A DNA stretch of 18,928 bases, from contig MU069646.1 in assembly GCA_002284615.2 (NCBI GenBank), forward strand, positions 1 through 18,928, read 5' to 3'. Of the stretch, positions 7,445 through 16,582 are shown in pieces. The first letter of the stretch is position 1. Every line of letters starts with the position of its first letter. This DNA comes from Dunaliella salina (lineage: Eukaryota; Chlorophyta; Chlorophyceae; Chlamydomonadales; Dunaliellaceae). The notes under the pieces are model-generated. The model worked only from the letters and a program-made list of their open reading frames with translations. It ran no database searches and was not told where the DNA came from. The position numbers and the translations under genes were made by a program.

Positions 7445-10400
7445 CTGCAAGCACAGGGCAGTATCAAATGTTTATCTGAAACAAGAAGCCATGTTAGGGT
7501 GCTTTTGTTATTACGCTCAAACCCGCAGGCCCTGAGAAGGGAAAGGACGGGAAAGGAAGGGTTTCATAGCTGCAGGGGCAGGCTCGCTCAAGCTGGGAAA
7601 AATGCCTGTAATCAGGCCAGGACCTATGGCATGCATGCACAAACTCAATCCATTCCTGCCCTCCTGTTAATTGAGCCAATCTCAAGTGCATCGACGTATA
7701 GCCAGTATTGGAGGTACCATTGAGGCTCCCTGAATCTTCCTCACTAAAAAACTGACAATCATCTTCTTCTTCCCCTGAGCTCGTGAGAGTATGCATCAAT
7801 GAGAGCAACAACGACATTTGCATGCGATCATCAAGCTGTCAGTCATGTGGTCATCTTGCACCACTCAGGGCCCCTGCAATTCTGCCTGTTCGCGAGCCCC
7901 TGAAACTCTATTCACGAGCCCCTGATACTCTATTCACGAGCCCCCCGAAACTCTATTCACGAGCCCCTGAAACTCTGTCTATTCTCGAGCCCCTGAAACT
8001 CTATCCACGAGCCCCCTGAAACTCTATTCACGAGCCCCCTGAAATTATATTCACGAGCCCCTGAAACTCTATTCACGAGCTTCCCCAACCCCACTAATAC
8101 TCTATTCAACCACCAGTTTTTTGTGTTTTGGTGTTTCTTCACACCTCCTGCTGGGGCGGATTGTTCTTCCCGAAAATTCAGAACTGTGAAATACAAACAA
8201 AACGAACTGTGAAACAAACAAAACAGCACCGGAGGGGTGCAGTTTGGTCACATAATCGGAGAAGAACTCTGAAGTTGCGTACACAAATTGCGTGTTGCTC
8301 ACATGTGGGGCAGGCACGGACACAGACAGTTGACGGTTTGCTGTATGATTTTGCAAGACGGTACCGGTTATGCTTTTCAACCGTCTTTCACAATTACAGG
8401 ACCGTTTAAGTGGTGCAAGACGGTTTGATGGTCAGTCTGGCAAGTTGCCTTTAAGCAAAAATGTGACTTGGACTCCACGTTGGAGTTTCTGGTCTTCATT
8501 GATTGAATTAACATACAATCACAAAGTTTCATAGCTGCTGATTGCAAATGCGGAAGACCAGTGCTACTAGCTGCCTCAGAATTCTCGACCCCTGCTCCCT
8601 TCCCTGCAGCTGACTCCCCTCCTGCTGCTGCTGCTGCTGCTGGTGCTGGGGTCGCACCATCTCCTCATGTGTGTGCACTTTCTGCGCAGGTATGCTCTCC
8701 TGCATCCACATGTGCAAGCCTTCAGCAAGCTCTTGCCTGCCGGGCTCACCCGCGTCATCACATACTGCTCCCACTTCCTTGGAGATCCGTTAAGGGGTTG
8801 CTATTTGTTGCTCCTCGGGGCAGGCATGCTAGACCCCACAGGCAAGCCATGCTTAATCCCTGGCCTTGCCACTCAGCATTTTGCATCTTGTATATGTATG
8901 ATGTATGTACATAAATATTCATACATCAAATGAAAATGTGTACAGAAATGTGCTTGCAGACACCGAGATGGATACACCAGCAGTGTATGGCTCTGCAGAG
9001 CAAGATGGCAAAACCGACTGATTGATTTACCAACGTCATTTTCGAGAGAGCGCTGTTAATGATTTGAGTCAAATCGAACCGTCCAGCCAATTGTTCAGAT
9101 AATTGAGATTCTAAAAGACGACGTTTGTGTGCAAGCCTGAATCAAATGTGGTGGCATCAAAATTGCCTAAAGATGAGAAATGAAGTGCATGTACGCAGCT
9201 GTGCACTGTTCTGCACGTGAACACCACTGGCAAGCCAGAAATTCATGACCATATGCTCCTAGGAAAATTGCCGTTCGAGAGACCACAAAGTCCTGCAGCA
9301 TATAGTCCGACATCGGAAGGCCTTCCCAAAACACACAACGCAAGAGCCTCCAGTAGAGATGGACAACTGTTCATTACCACTCGATATGCTCTTCCCCAAG
9401 TTTCTTCCTTGAATGTAATCAAACTAACTTGTGTCATTTCATAGACCATCACACCCACCGGAAATTAACAAAAACCAACGATCCCCAGATCGCTCTCTGG
9501 GCCTCAGATAGTATTAAAAAGGCCCACAGCTCTACCCTGAGACTCATTTTCACTTCCAAAATACTACACTTGTAACCTCCCATAACGCGCAAACACCCTG
9601 CATTTCCAAAAAGAGGAAAGGTCATACTTGACTTTTTGGGCACCTCCTACGTGAAATTTTTCAAAGGGAGACGGCTAAAATCCTGTGCCTCATCAAGCGC
9701 CAATGTGATGATATTTTATCCCATTTTTTTTGCGATGATACTATTCTGATGCAATGACTCTAAATCACTAAAAATCACCCAATTCAATGCAGTAGTTGGT
9801 CTGGATTGGAGATCGGCTCAAAAGCTGATGCAGATTAGAATTGTGTGCATCAAAATCTTGGAATATGGAATCTTGGAATGGAATGAAAACATAAAAGTCA
9901 TTTTTTGAATCCCAAGTTGAGTGTCCACGATTTTGGCGCACCTATGCTGAGAGCATTTTAAATACTTGTTTTGGAGAGGGAAGTTGTGCAGCTCTGACAC
10001 AACACTTTACGCGCTCAAAAAAAAAAGCTGCTTTACAACCATGCATGGAACCTGATTCCTACCGCAAGCACTGCTACTACATCTGAAGATCTGCTCTAAA
10101 CTCAATTTCACTAACGCAACTCTGGCGTTCCAGGCCTGACTCAGTGAGTTCCCACTTAGACCCGGGTGAAAGTGTACTGCACGAATAATATGTTTTGCCA
10201 TGCATCCTGACAATGCGCAATGGTGCGTGGAGTTTACGGAATTGATCGATCTTGGAGACAAGTTGGAGATTGTGTGGTCAGGAGAGCTCCACTTAACTTC
10301 ATCTTGCCTCTCTCTACCGACACAGTGCCTTGGCCCCAGGTGTCCTCTTTTCCTTCATTGGTGTGGAGAGTGTGTTCACTGCCAGTAATTTTTCTTTTCT

Positions 10401-13400
10401 TGCCTCTCTTTCTACCCCAAAATCATCTCCAGGGCAGCCTCCCCTAAGATACCCTTAATCATAGTAGCAGGGGAATTTGCCAGAGGGGGCCATCCAAGGC
10501 CCAAAACCAGGTGTTTTTTGCATGCTCCGTGCACATGTGTGCCTCAACTGGCTGTTTTGAAACTTGGCTTGCTTGCGAGCAGAACACTGAAGTTTTTTGT
10601 TCACCAGCTGGGGCGCACACGCCTAATCAGCCGCGGCATGGACCTTAGTTTTCACCACCAAGTCTCCATTCCAGATCATCACTGCACCAAATTTGTTTAT
10701 TTTTGGTGATTTGGAGTCATTGTACAAAAGAATACCATTGCATAAAACAAGGAGTGAAAAGACCCAGTGGTTGGTGAGGTACAGAAATTCAGCCATTTCC
10801 CTTAGAGAAACGGAGTTGCCTCGGTAGCTCAACCGTCCTCATGTTAGGCACCCTGGTAGTAAGGCGAGGAAGGCGTTTGGCAAGGAGGAGGTCCTCGGAT
10901 CAAGTCCTTGTTTGGCCAGGGCGGAGTTTGGTACCTTTTCGAGGTTCGTCCTGTTGGTAGGAGTCTGCAAGCTCTTTCCTTAATGCACGCGGCCTAAGGG
11001 CAAGCTTAAATCTTTCTTTCTTTTTAATTGCAGCACAGAGGGTGCCAAAAAGGTCAAATTTTGACCTCCTTCTTTTCTATTTTTGAACATGCAGAATTGT
11101 ATCATACTGTATCATGACACTATATAGAAGTTTTGAAAAAACATTTGGGTAGATCTGTGAACCACTTTTGAGTGATCTGAAGCCATGGGAGTTACCTGGG
11201 GTCCTCCAATTTTCCAATTTTCATCATTTTTTGGTGAATGTAAAATTTTATAAGTAAAAAAAAGGTTGGCACGATTAGATTTGAGAAAGAAGCACAAGAA
11301 AAGAGCATTTCCGGCAATATAGGCCAGATAGCCCTCCCTGGGAATATTCAGGCAGAACATGCAAATATCGTGTACCATATTTATTTCAGGGAGGCATGGT
11401 TGATGGTGGTTGCATAGACTGTCAATTTTTGTGGGGCTTGCGATGAGTGCATTTCCGAATATTACTCCAATACTTCTTGAGCAAAACCAACACTTTCTGC
11501 TGTCGAACAAATTCCTAAACGCACAAAAGCAGAGGTTTTGGGTCTTCACAGTCATTTAGTGACCCTTTAAAACAACATATGATGGCTTCTTTATGCAACC
11601 TGTAGAAAAACCGTACGATGGCCCGCACGGCAAGACATAGATGGGCTTTGACATTCAAATGCGCTTTTTGCCAATGAATATGGTTTTAGTCATTTCTGAG
11701 CACATTCTGTACGCATCTTTGTGCCACATCTTGCCGCATGCATGTACATTAAACACTTTCCCTGTTCCAAACACTTGCTTTTGCAAGAAGAAAGTGTAAG
11801 GTGTGTATGGATTGTAGGAACACTTCTGCAAATCATGCATACTCTGTGTACAATTCAATGCCGGCTATGAGGGGCCTGCTCACCTGGACCTCAAAAAAGC
11901 AGCTGTAGATGATGTAGGCGGGGAAGATGCAGATGCGCAGGACCAACCACGACAGCAGGAAGCACGAAAATACAAACTGGGATGCCACCTCATACGATGA
12001 GTAGTTCAGGATCTTGGCGATCTCCATAATCACATCGTTGATATCATGGAGCAGCATCACTACGCATGCGGCACGCGCATAACTGCGGCACAGGTAGCGC
12101 AACAACAATGCATCCGCTTGGGTAGGCACAGGCTGTAGAATCTGTATTGAAAAAAAAGCATGTTCAGTCCTTTTATACGTCTGTCCTTTCATGAATCAAA
12201 AGTCCTTTCATGAATCATGTCCTTTCATGAATGTCCTTTCATGAATCAAAAGTCCTTTCATGAATCAAAAAACAAAGTTGTTTCCTTTTGTGTTTGAGCT
12301 CCTTTTCTTTTATGTACAGAAGAGCAGTCAGTCATTTTGTTTGTCGCCTTCGCTGTAATTTGTAACCGGCAGGCACAGGCTGCGCAACAGCAATAAAACC
12401 CTAAAATTAAGTAAGGCACTGCCCAAAGGGCACTTGTCATTGCAGGTACAAACTACAAGTGTAATCATGGCGGTCCTGAAGATGGTGGTTGCAATCCCCT
12501 AGGCATTCTGACTCGCAAACAAAACATTTGAGGCAGAGATGGGCCATTCATGGCTGGAGCATTCACGAGTACGGTAGGAGTTTCCAGGAAAACGTGTATT
12601 ACACAACTTCCAGAACCAAATCTTTGCAGCAACAAGTACATATAAGTTTTGCCGTGGTGCAAATCGAGTACATACGAATACAAAGTATGACTAGTCCCTG
12701 ACTCGAAGCACTGGCTGTCAATCATGCCTGCTTCTTTGGCAAATCCAGTGCACAACACTACTGTACTCTTCACTACTAAAATGGAAAGTGTCCAAGAGCA
12801 TAACCGAAAACCTGGTACAACCTCGATAGCACTATTTTAAGGCTCTTTTTTAGGCTAGCGGAGTTCAAGTTAGGCATGATAGCCCTTTGGTGTGACCTCA
12901 GCTAGCTTAATAGTTAGCAAACCTCTCTTCTATGCACACTCCGCCACTTCTGGGCCGCGCCGTCTGCTCTGTCCTGTCCGTAAGCATACTTTCAGAGGCG
13001 CAGCACTCAGTGCTTCTTTAAGTTGGCATACCATGTTGTTTGACATAGGCCTTGAATTTCTGGCCTTTCACATCAACATGACAATGATTTTTGAGGAGTG
13101 ACTGGGAATCTCAGAGTGGGAGGGACCCCTGGCCTTGCGCCCCCCCTAACCTCCAGGTCATGACCCATGGCGGGGCCTCTGACGGCCTCTAGGGCACCTT
13201 CGAAATCCAAAATTTTCAAAATTTCCAGCCCTCAAGTACATGGGTCGCAATGAGAATCCGGACAACCAGGTAAGGGAGCCTCAGAGTCAGAGTGATGGAA
13301 CCTACTAAGCTGAAACTGGGTGCTGTGGGCCCACCCAACAAGTTTCAGGCCAAATGGTCCATAGAGCCCCCTGCTGATGGGCAGCCCCAGTGAGGTGTGG

Positions 13401-14585
13401 CTGGTCATTTATGGGGCAAGTGAAGATGGCCAGCAAGTGAAGATGGCCAGCAAGTGAAGATGGCCAGCACATGGCAGGATGCAGCTTGTGTGAAGTGACC
13501 TTCCAGGTCCGGGCACAGACAGTCTTGAAGAGCCATGAAGACAGCTGCCGCCACCAGAAGAGAGGCACATCATTGATGCGGGAGCAAAAGGATAAGGCAG
13601 AGTGGCAGGCTGGCAGGGCACTACAGGAGACAGCCCTTCAGCGCGTAGGTCAGACAGCTTACCCTCAGCTGTGCAACCTGTATGCATCTCGGATAATGCA
13701 CATGAGCCCTGGGCGCCCGATCACTGACGTGCCAGCTGAGAAATTGTTTTCCCAGTTCATGGAGGCCCCCCATGTTCCAGGGACACTAGTCCGAATACCA
13801 GTAATGAACAGTAAACCAGACGAGCAAAAACGGTAAAAAGACCAGCAAAGAGCAGTACCAGAGGATACAGGTTTTAGGGGGAACATTGTTGTGATGGACA
13901 AAGGGGAAATCCTTGGGACCTCTTGCACCAGTTCCAGCTAAGAAGGTGCAAGACCCACAGAGCAAGCGCCTAGACAAAACTGCGGCCCTGGAGCAGTACG
14001 TTATGTGAGGAAGTTGTCCTCCCCACATGCCATCACCATTCGCCGGGCGAGACTTCAGGCCTTCTAGCATGTTAGGCCTGCATGAACAAAACTTGCAAAA
14101 TTTTGCTGTCTTAACTAATAATTTATGGCCTAGCAGTTAGTCATGCGTTTTGACTTTTGGTTCCTTTTTTCAAAACCTTGTAGTACACCTTGTTGGGCCG
14201 GAGGGAACAGAAGACATCAAATGCAGATTTCTGTGATGGCCCTTTTGGGGACAGATGTGAAACCGAGCTTTTCCAGCATTAGGGTATCCACCTCTCCTCA
14301 GCATTTCATATCTTCACATTCTGCCTAATTTTTTCTTACTCTAAATTCATACAGCAGCACATCCTTTTCCCAAAAACCTTGAAAGAATGGCTGCGCAGCA
14401 CCCATGGTCTTGCAGTGCACCTCACTCACTTGTACTTGTAGGTAAAGATGATGAGGGCGACTGTGCTGAAGTGGTGCAGCATCATGACTGGGTAATCCTT
14501 TCGCGGCACTTCGCAAAGTGCCAGCAGGAAAATTGTAGACAGGTAGTAAGCTAGCTCGGTTGTGTACAATACCCGCATGGGCGTC
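7277..14585 (-). CDS. Ceramide synthase (LAG1/LASS, TLC domain), 5' partial
   Basis: Three minus-strand exons join in phase: 14585-14430, 12082-11884 and 7444-7277, with introns of 2347 and 4439 bases. They give about 173 residues, the C-terminal part of a ceramide synthase, which N-acylates sphingoid bases with acyl-CoA in the endoplasmic reticulum. Evidence is the Lag1p motif in order: RKDYPVMMLHHFSTVALI with the His-His pair, then LHDINDVIMEIAK with the conserved His-Asp and second Asp, then further membrane helices and an acidic tail. Splice sites are canonical: GTGAGT at 14429 to CAG at 12083, completing a split Asn codon, and GTGAGC at 11883 to CAG at 7445 in phase 0. The first exon starts after CCCCAG with a split codon, so upstream exons must exist. 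Family members are usually 300-400 residues, so the first helices and N-terminus are missing; I could not find them between 14.6 and 17.6 kb. The family call is firm; acyl-chain preference cannot be read. Confidence 0.93.
7892..8112 (+). repeat. 22-24 bp minisatellite in ceramide synthase intron
   Basis: About nine copies of a unit close to CGAGCCCCTGAAACTCTATT followed by CA. Variants have four to six C's, GATACT for GAAACT, and one unit enlarged by TGTCTATT. The last units decay into TTCCCCAACCCCACTAATACT. The open frames on either strand across it are products of the repeat. It lies in the 4.4-kb intron, 450 bases upstream of the last exon in the direction of transcription. Confidence 0.93.
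8113..9604. other. Intron sequence, no recognised gene
   Basis: This is part of the 4.4-kb ceramide synthase intron. It contains a short (CTG)7 run at 8622-8642, which accounts for the Ala-rich, Gln-rich and Ser-rich short frames there. The plus-strand stretch 8680-8810 has an open frame without a family match. I see no RNA gene or complete transposon. Confidence 0.5.
9605..10814. other. Intron sequence with possible diverged inverted repeats
   Basis: More of the long intron, with no recognisable coding sequence. GGTCATACTTGACTTTTTGG, then GCACCTCC at 9619-9646, is a rough inverted match to GGGTGCCAAAAAGGTCAA with TTTTGACCTCC at 11040-11070. A related GGCGCACCTATGC lies at 9935. This hints at an old non-autonomous element about 1.4 kb long; the similarity is modest. 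Confidence 0.3.
10815..11017 (+). mobile_element. tRNA-derived SINE candidate
   Basis: An A-box-like TAGCTCAACCG lies at about 10827-10837 and a B-box-like GGATCAAGTCC at 10897-10907. They resemble RNA polymerase III internal promoters of tRNA genes, and the surrounding GTTGCCTCGGTAGCTCAAC looks like the 5' arm of a tRNA. The spacing is long, as in Leu/Ser tRNAs or decayed SINE heads. No clean cloverleaf can be drawn, so a working tRNA is unlikely. A body of about 90 bases follows, ending in TCTTTCTTTCTTTTTAATT, suitable as a polymerase III terminator. Part of the tail (CCTTAATGCACGC) recurs at 2331-2343. It sits in the ceramide synthase intron. Confidence 0.45.
11018..11883 (-). other. Intron sequence next to exon B; no gene seen
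   Basis: This is the start of the 4.4-kb ceramide synthase intron in transcript order. A minus-strand open frame of 147 codons (11112-11555) is A+T-rich and has no domain I recognise, so I treat it as chance or as decayed transposon sequence. Confidence 0.4.
11884..12082 (-). CDS. Ceramide synthase exon B (His-Asp/Asp of Lag1p motif)
   Basis: This 199-base exon encodes YARAACVVMLLHDINDVIME followed by IAKILNYSSYEVA, two hydrophobic stretches (QFVFSCFLLSWLVL; ICIFPAYIIYSCFF) and EVQ. HD-x2-D is the second half of the Lag1p motif. I chose the acceptor TGCCGCAG at 12083 because it completes the split codon AA+T and gives a smooth family match. The acceptor further up (TCTACAG, near 12133) would add 49 or so bases and break the frame. 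Confidence 0.93.
12183..12273 (+). repeat. Five-copy GTCCTTTCATGAAT minisatellite
   Basis: The 14-base core GTCCTTTCATGAAT begins at 12183, 12202, 12219, 12233 and 12252. It is followed by CAAAA in three copies, CAT in one and nothing in another, giving unit lengths of 19, 17, 14 and 19. The array starts about 100 bases upstream (in the transcript) of ceramide synthase exon B, inside the intron. Confidence 0.95.
12274..13215. other. Intron sequence, no recognised gene
   Basis: This is part of the 2.3-kb ceramide synthase intron. Only short open frames are present, none with a recognisable domain. No tRNA-like or repeat structure stands out apart from the minisatellite to its left. Confidence 0.45.
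13229..13836 (+). pseudogene. Possible hAT-type BED-finger transposase fragment
   Basis: On the plus strand, antisense to the ceramide synthase intron, 13229-13269 reads LKYMGRNENPDNQ. It lies between a TTTCCAG acceptor-like and a GTAAGG donor-like sequence. From 13471 an open frame of 121 codons follows, with C4-x2-C7 and H22-x4-C27 (CSLCEVTFQ, LKSHEDSC), a C2HC finger pattern. Then come a basic, Gln/Glu-rich stretch with MREQKDKAEW and the segment VPAEKLFSQFMEAP. This order recalls N-termini of hAT transposases (BED finger, MRE-type linker, then a first conserved helix), but the match is loose. After the stop at 13834 the other frames give only broken pieces. No terminal repeats or catalytic core were found. 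It could instead be an unrelated nested gene. Confidence 0.35.
13416..13466 (+). repeat. Three perfect 17-bp direct repeats
   Basis: GCAAGTGAAGATGGCCA occurs three times in a row at 13416, 13433 and 13450 without mismatch. It lies immediately upstream of the zinc-finger frame at 13471. Because 17 is not a multiple of three, each copy shifts the frame. This could explain why that frame cannot be followed further upstream. Confidence 0.97.
14430..14585 (-). CDS. Ceramide synthase exon A (His-His of Lag1p motif)
   Basis: This 156-base exon encodes TPMRVLYTTELAYY, a hydrophobic helix (STIFLLALCEV), then PRKDYPVMMLHHFSTVALI and IFTYKY. The tandem histidines are the catalytic-type residues of the TLC domain. 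The acceptor is CTCCCCAG, leaving a one-base split codon at the 5' side. The donor is GTGAGTGAG directly after TACAA. Ending the exon one base later would run into an in-frame TGA, which supports this donor. Confidence 0.93.
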
Positions 14586-14739
14586 CTGGGGAGCAAACGG
14601 AGAGGAAGATGTCAGCTATTGCATATGTATGCTCAGTTGCGGAGAGCAGATGCATGCGTTCCGGGAGAAACAGGAGTGCCCCCCCCCCCCTCTGCCTTAA
14701 TGGTAGGCCTCCGTTCTCTTGCGCAGCATTGAGGGTCAG

Positions 14740-15430
14740 GTGCTGCCCAAGACCTGCAAGGCTTGGGATCAATCAGAGCGCAAGGGTTGCTTGGCTCAGA
14801 ACCCATCAGAGCGCAAACCTTTGGAGCAAAGAAGAGAGAAGAGGAATCTATGCAGGCCTGAGGCCGCGTGCATGAAGGGAAGGAGCAATCACAGTGCAAA
14901 ACTTGGGACCAGAGTAGATGCAGCTCACACTATCTGGCTGAGATAAGGAATGTGACCATTTCCTTTACTTTATTTCCCTTTCCTGGCTAGAATCAGCTGC
15001 TTCTTAAGACCTGCAAGGCCCAGGATCCATCGGAGCGCAAGGCTCGGGAGCAATCACAATGAAAAGCTCGGGACCAAAATGAGTGCAGCTCACACTGTCT
15101 GGCTTGAATCAACTATGCAACTTTTTTCCTTTCCTGCCTGGAATCAGCTAAGCAAACCCTTGCCCTTCATTTCCTCTCCTGGCTAGAATCAGCTATGCAA
15201 CCCTTTTCTTTCCTTCCTTTCCTGGGCTGCAATCAGCTGTGTAACCCTTTTCTTTCCCTCCCTGGCTGGAATCAGCTCTCTCTTGAGACCTGTAAGGTAC
15301 AGGATCCATCAGAGTGCAGTCCTTGTTGGCGCAACCAATGAATATGAAGCTCAGGATCAAAGTGGGTGCAGCCCACGCTGTCTAGCTGGAATCCGCTAAT
15401 TCCCGAAGACTGCAAGTCCCAGGAATTTTT
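14740..15430. repeat. Composite degenerate tandem repeat
   Basis: Two levels of repetition are visible. A block of about 100-190 bases (GACCTGCAAGG, GGATC-ATCAGAGCGCAA, then GATGCAGCTCACACT-TCTGGCT) recurs from about 14752, 15008 and 15283. Between the second and third copies lie at least four copies of a roughly 45-base unit, close to GGCTGGAATCAGCTATGCAA then CCCTTTTCTTTCC. The open frames over this stretch on both strands derive from the repeat. It should lie in the 5' part of the ceramide synthase gene or its upstream flank. Confidence 0.85.
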
Positions 15431-16062
15431 ATCAGAGGGCAGCCACTGTTGCATGGCTGGAGGATTGCCTTTCAGGCAACATGTGTGCCCAGCATGCCAT
15501 TCCCGATCAGTGATTGAAGAGTTAGTGATGTGAAGCAGTGTTCTTAGGCTTACGACATGTGCCAATACCCGTGACATCATGAAACCTGGCTTGAGCTCAC
15601 ACCCTGTGCGCCATGCTGAATAAAAGACAAGACTGCGCAGGCTTGGCCAGGATGCGCGCACCAAGGAAATGCTCCATGGCTTGTGAGCTAGCCAGGGCTG
15701 TGCGCAGTAAGGAAAGCCAGCGTGGGCCTCACCAAAGATCCCACGCCGCACATCACAATGCCGTGATATTTTCGCATATTTTTTGAGGTGACGCCCCAAG
15801 TGAGACCAGATGATCACAGCAGTCAACACGATTCAGAGTTAGAACATCAGTAGCAAGGCAGGCCTGCAGCCCCCTTGACACTCAGGCACGCCTGTCGCCT
15901 TAATGACTTAAAGAGAGCATGCTCACACACATTTACACCTTCCACATGCAGACAATGTGCACATCAGAGACAATCCAGGTTGAGGGCATTCGCAGTTGTG
16001 CGCATTGGTTCAACCCTGGCTGTTGGACACACCTGAAATTGCGCTGTTCAACGCCCAACACT
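15431..16062. other. No recognised gene; long minus-strand frame
   Basis: A minus-strand open frame of 185 codons (15272-15829) runs through here and into the repeat block. It contains IIWSHLGRHLKKYAKI near its start and a GTGAGG donor-like site at about 15734, so a short exon is conceivable. It does not match the expected ceramide synthase N-terminus and I do not call it a gene. Confidence 0.4.
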
Positions 16063-16316
16063 TGATGTAGACCTTTCCTTTTCTGCTCATGTGCAATTTT
16101 GTCATGCAGTGTAGGCCTTTCCTTTTCTATTCATGTACGCTCACGTCAGGTCCTGGTCTATCCATGTACAGTAACGCCATGCAGTGTGGACTTATCCTTC
16201 TCTTTTCATGTACACTCACATCAGGACCTGGTCTATACATGTTCGCTCATGTCATGCAGTGTTGGCCTTGCCTCTTCTTTCCATTTACACTCACGTCAGG
16301 ACCTGGTCAGGCCAGC
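16063..16316 (+). repeat. 75-bp tandem repeat, about 3.4 copies
   Basis: CATGCAGTG begins at 16103, 16178 and 16253, an exact 75-base spacing. Each copy continues with a pyrimidine-rich CCTTTTCTTTTC part, CATGTACACTCACGTCAGG and ACCTGGTCTAT. A partial copy precedes the first (16063-16102). As 75 is divisible by three, two plus-strand frames stay open across the array and give 25-residue repeat peptides such as LTSGPGL. I regard these as products of the repeat and not as a protein. Confidence 0.93.
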
Positions 16317-16582
16317 CAACCCACAGCTGCTTCGTATCAAACAGCCAAGGCTGATTGTAAGTGGCCCACACTCCCAGGGCTGTAGAGACTGAGTAATAAA
16401 GGAGCTGCATGGACAAGGGGAGAAGTGAAGGACGTAGGCAAGGATCTTAACGTGGTGGAAGAGGGAGGGATTGAGGCGGAAGTCCTTACTGCAGGCAATT
16501 CCCTATGCTGGGGGAGGATAGGTTGCAAGGTTCCCTGCTTGCAAATCCAATGATCCAACCCCTGTTAACATTCATTTTGCAG

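Noticed and set aside
7892..8112. Repeat array considered as a CRISPR
   Set aside because: Units of 22-24 bases follow each other without unique spacers and the surroundings are eukaryotic, so it is a minisatellite.
8529..8933. Ala-, Gln- or Ser-rich open frames on both strands around the CTG run
   Set aside because: They are products of the (CTG)7 microsatellite and its flanks, inside a ceramide synthase intron.
10815..10925. A functional tRNA gene
   Set aside because: A- and B-box-like words are present, but no acceptor stem or complete cloverleaf can be drawn and the box spacing is long; a SINE head fits better.
11112..11555. Minus-strand open frame of 147 codons in the same strand as the ceramide synthase
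   Set aside because: It is A+T-rich without a domain, and exons B and C already join in phase with a good family match across it, so no extra exon is needed.
15272..15829. Minus-strand open frame of 185 codons as a ceramide synthase 5' exon
   Set aside because: It lies in the right place and strand, but about a fifth of it overlaps the tandem repeat block, its sequence does not resemble the family N-terminus, and the donor-like site at about 15734 gives an in-frame stop in the phase required by the next exon.
16089..16392. Two plus-strand frames of about 98 codons with 25-residue repeats
   Set aside because: They arise from a 75-base tandem repeat whose length is a multiple of three; no start context or family supports them as genes.
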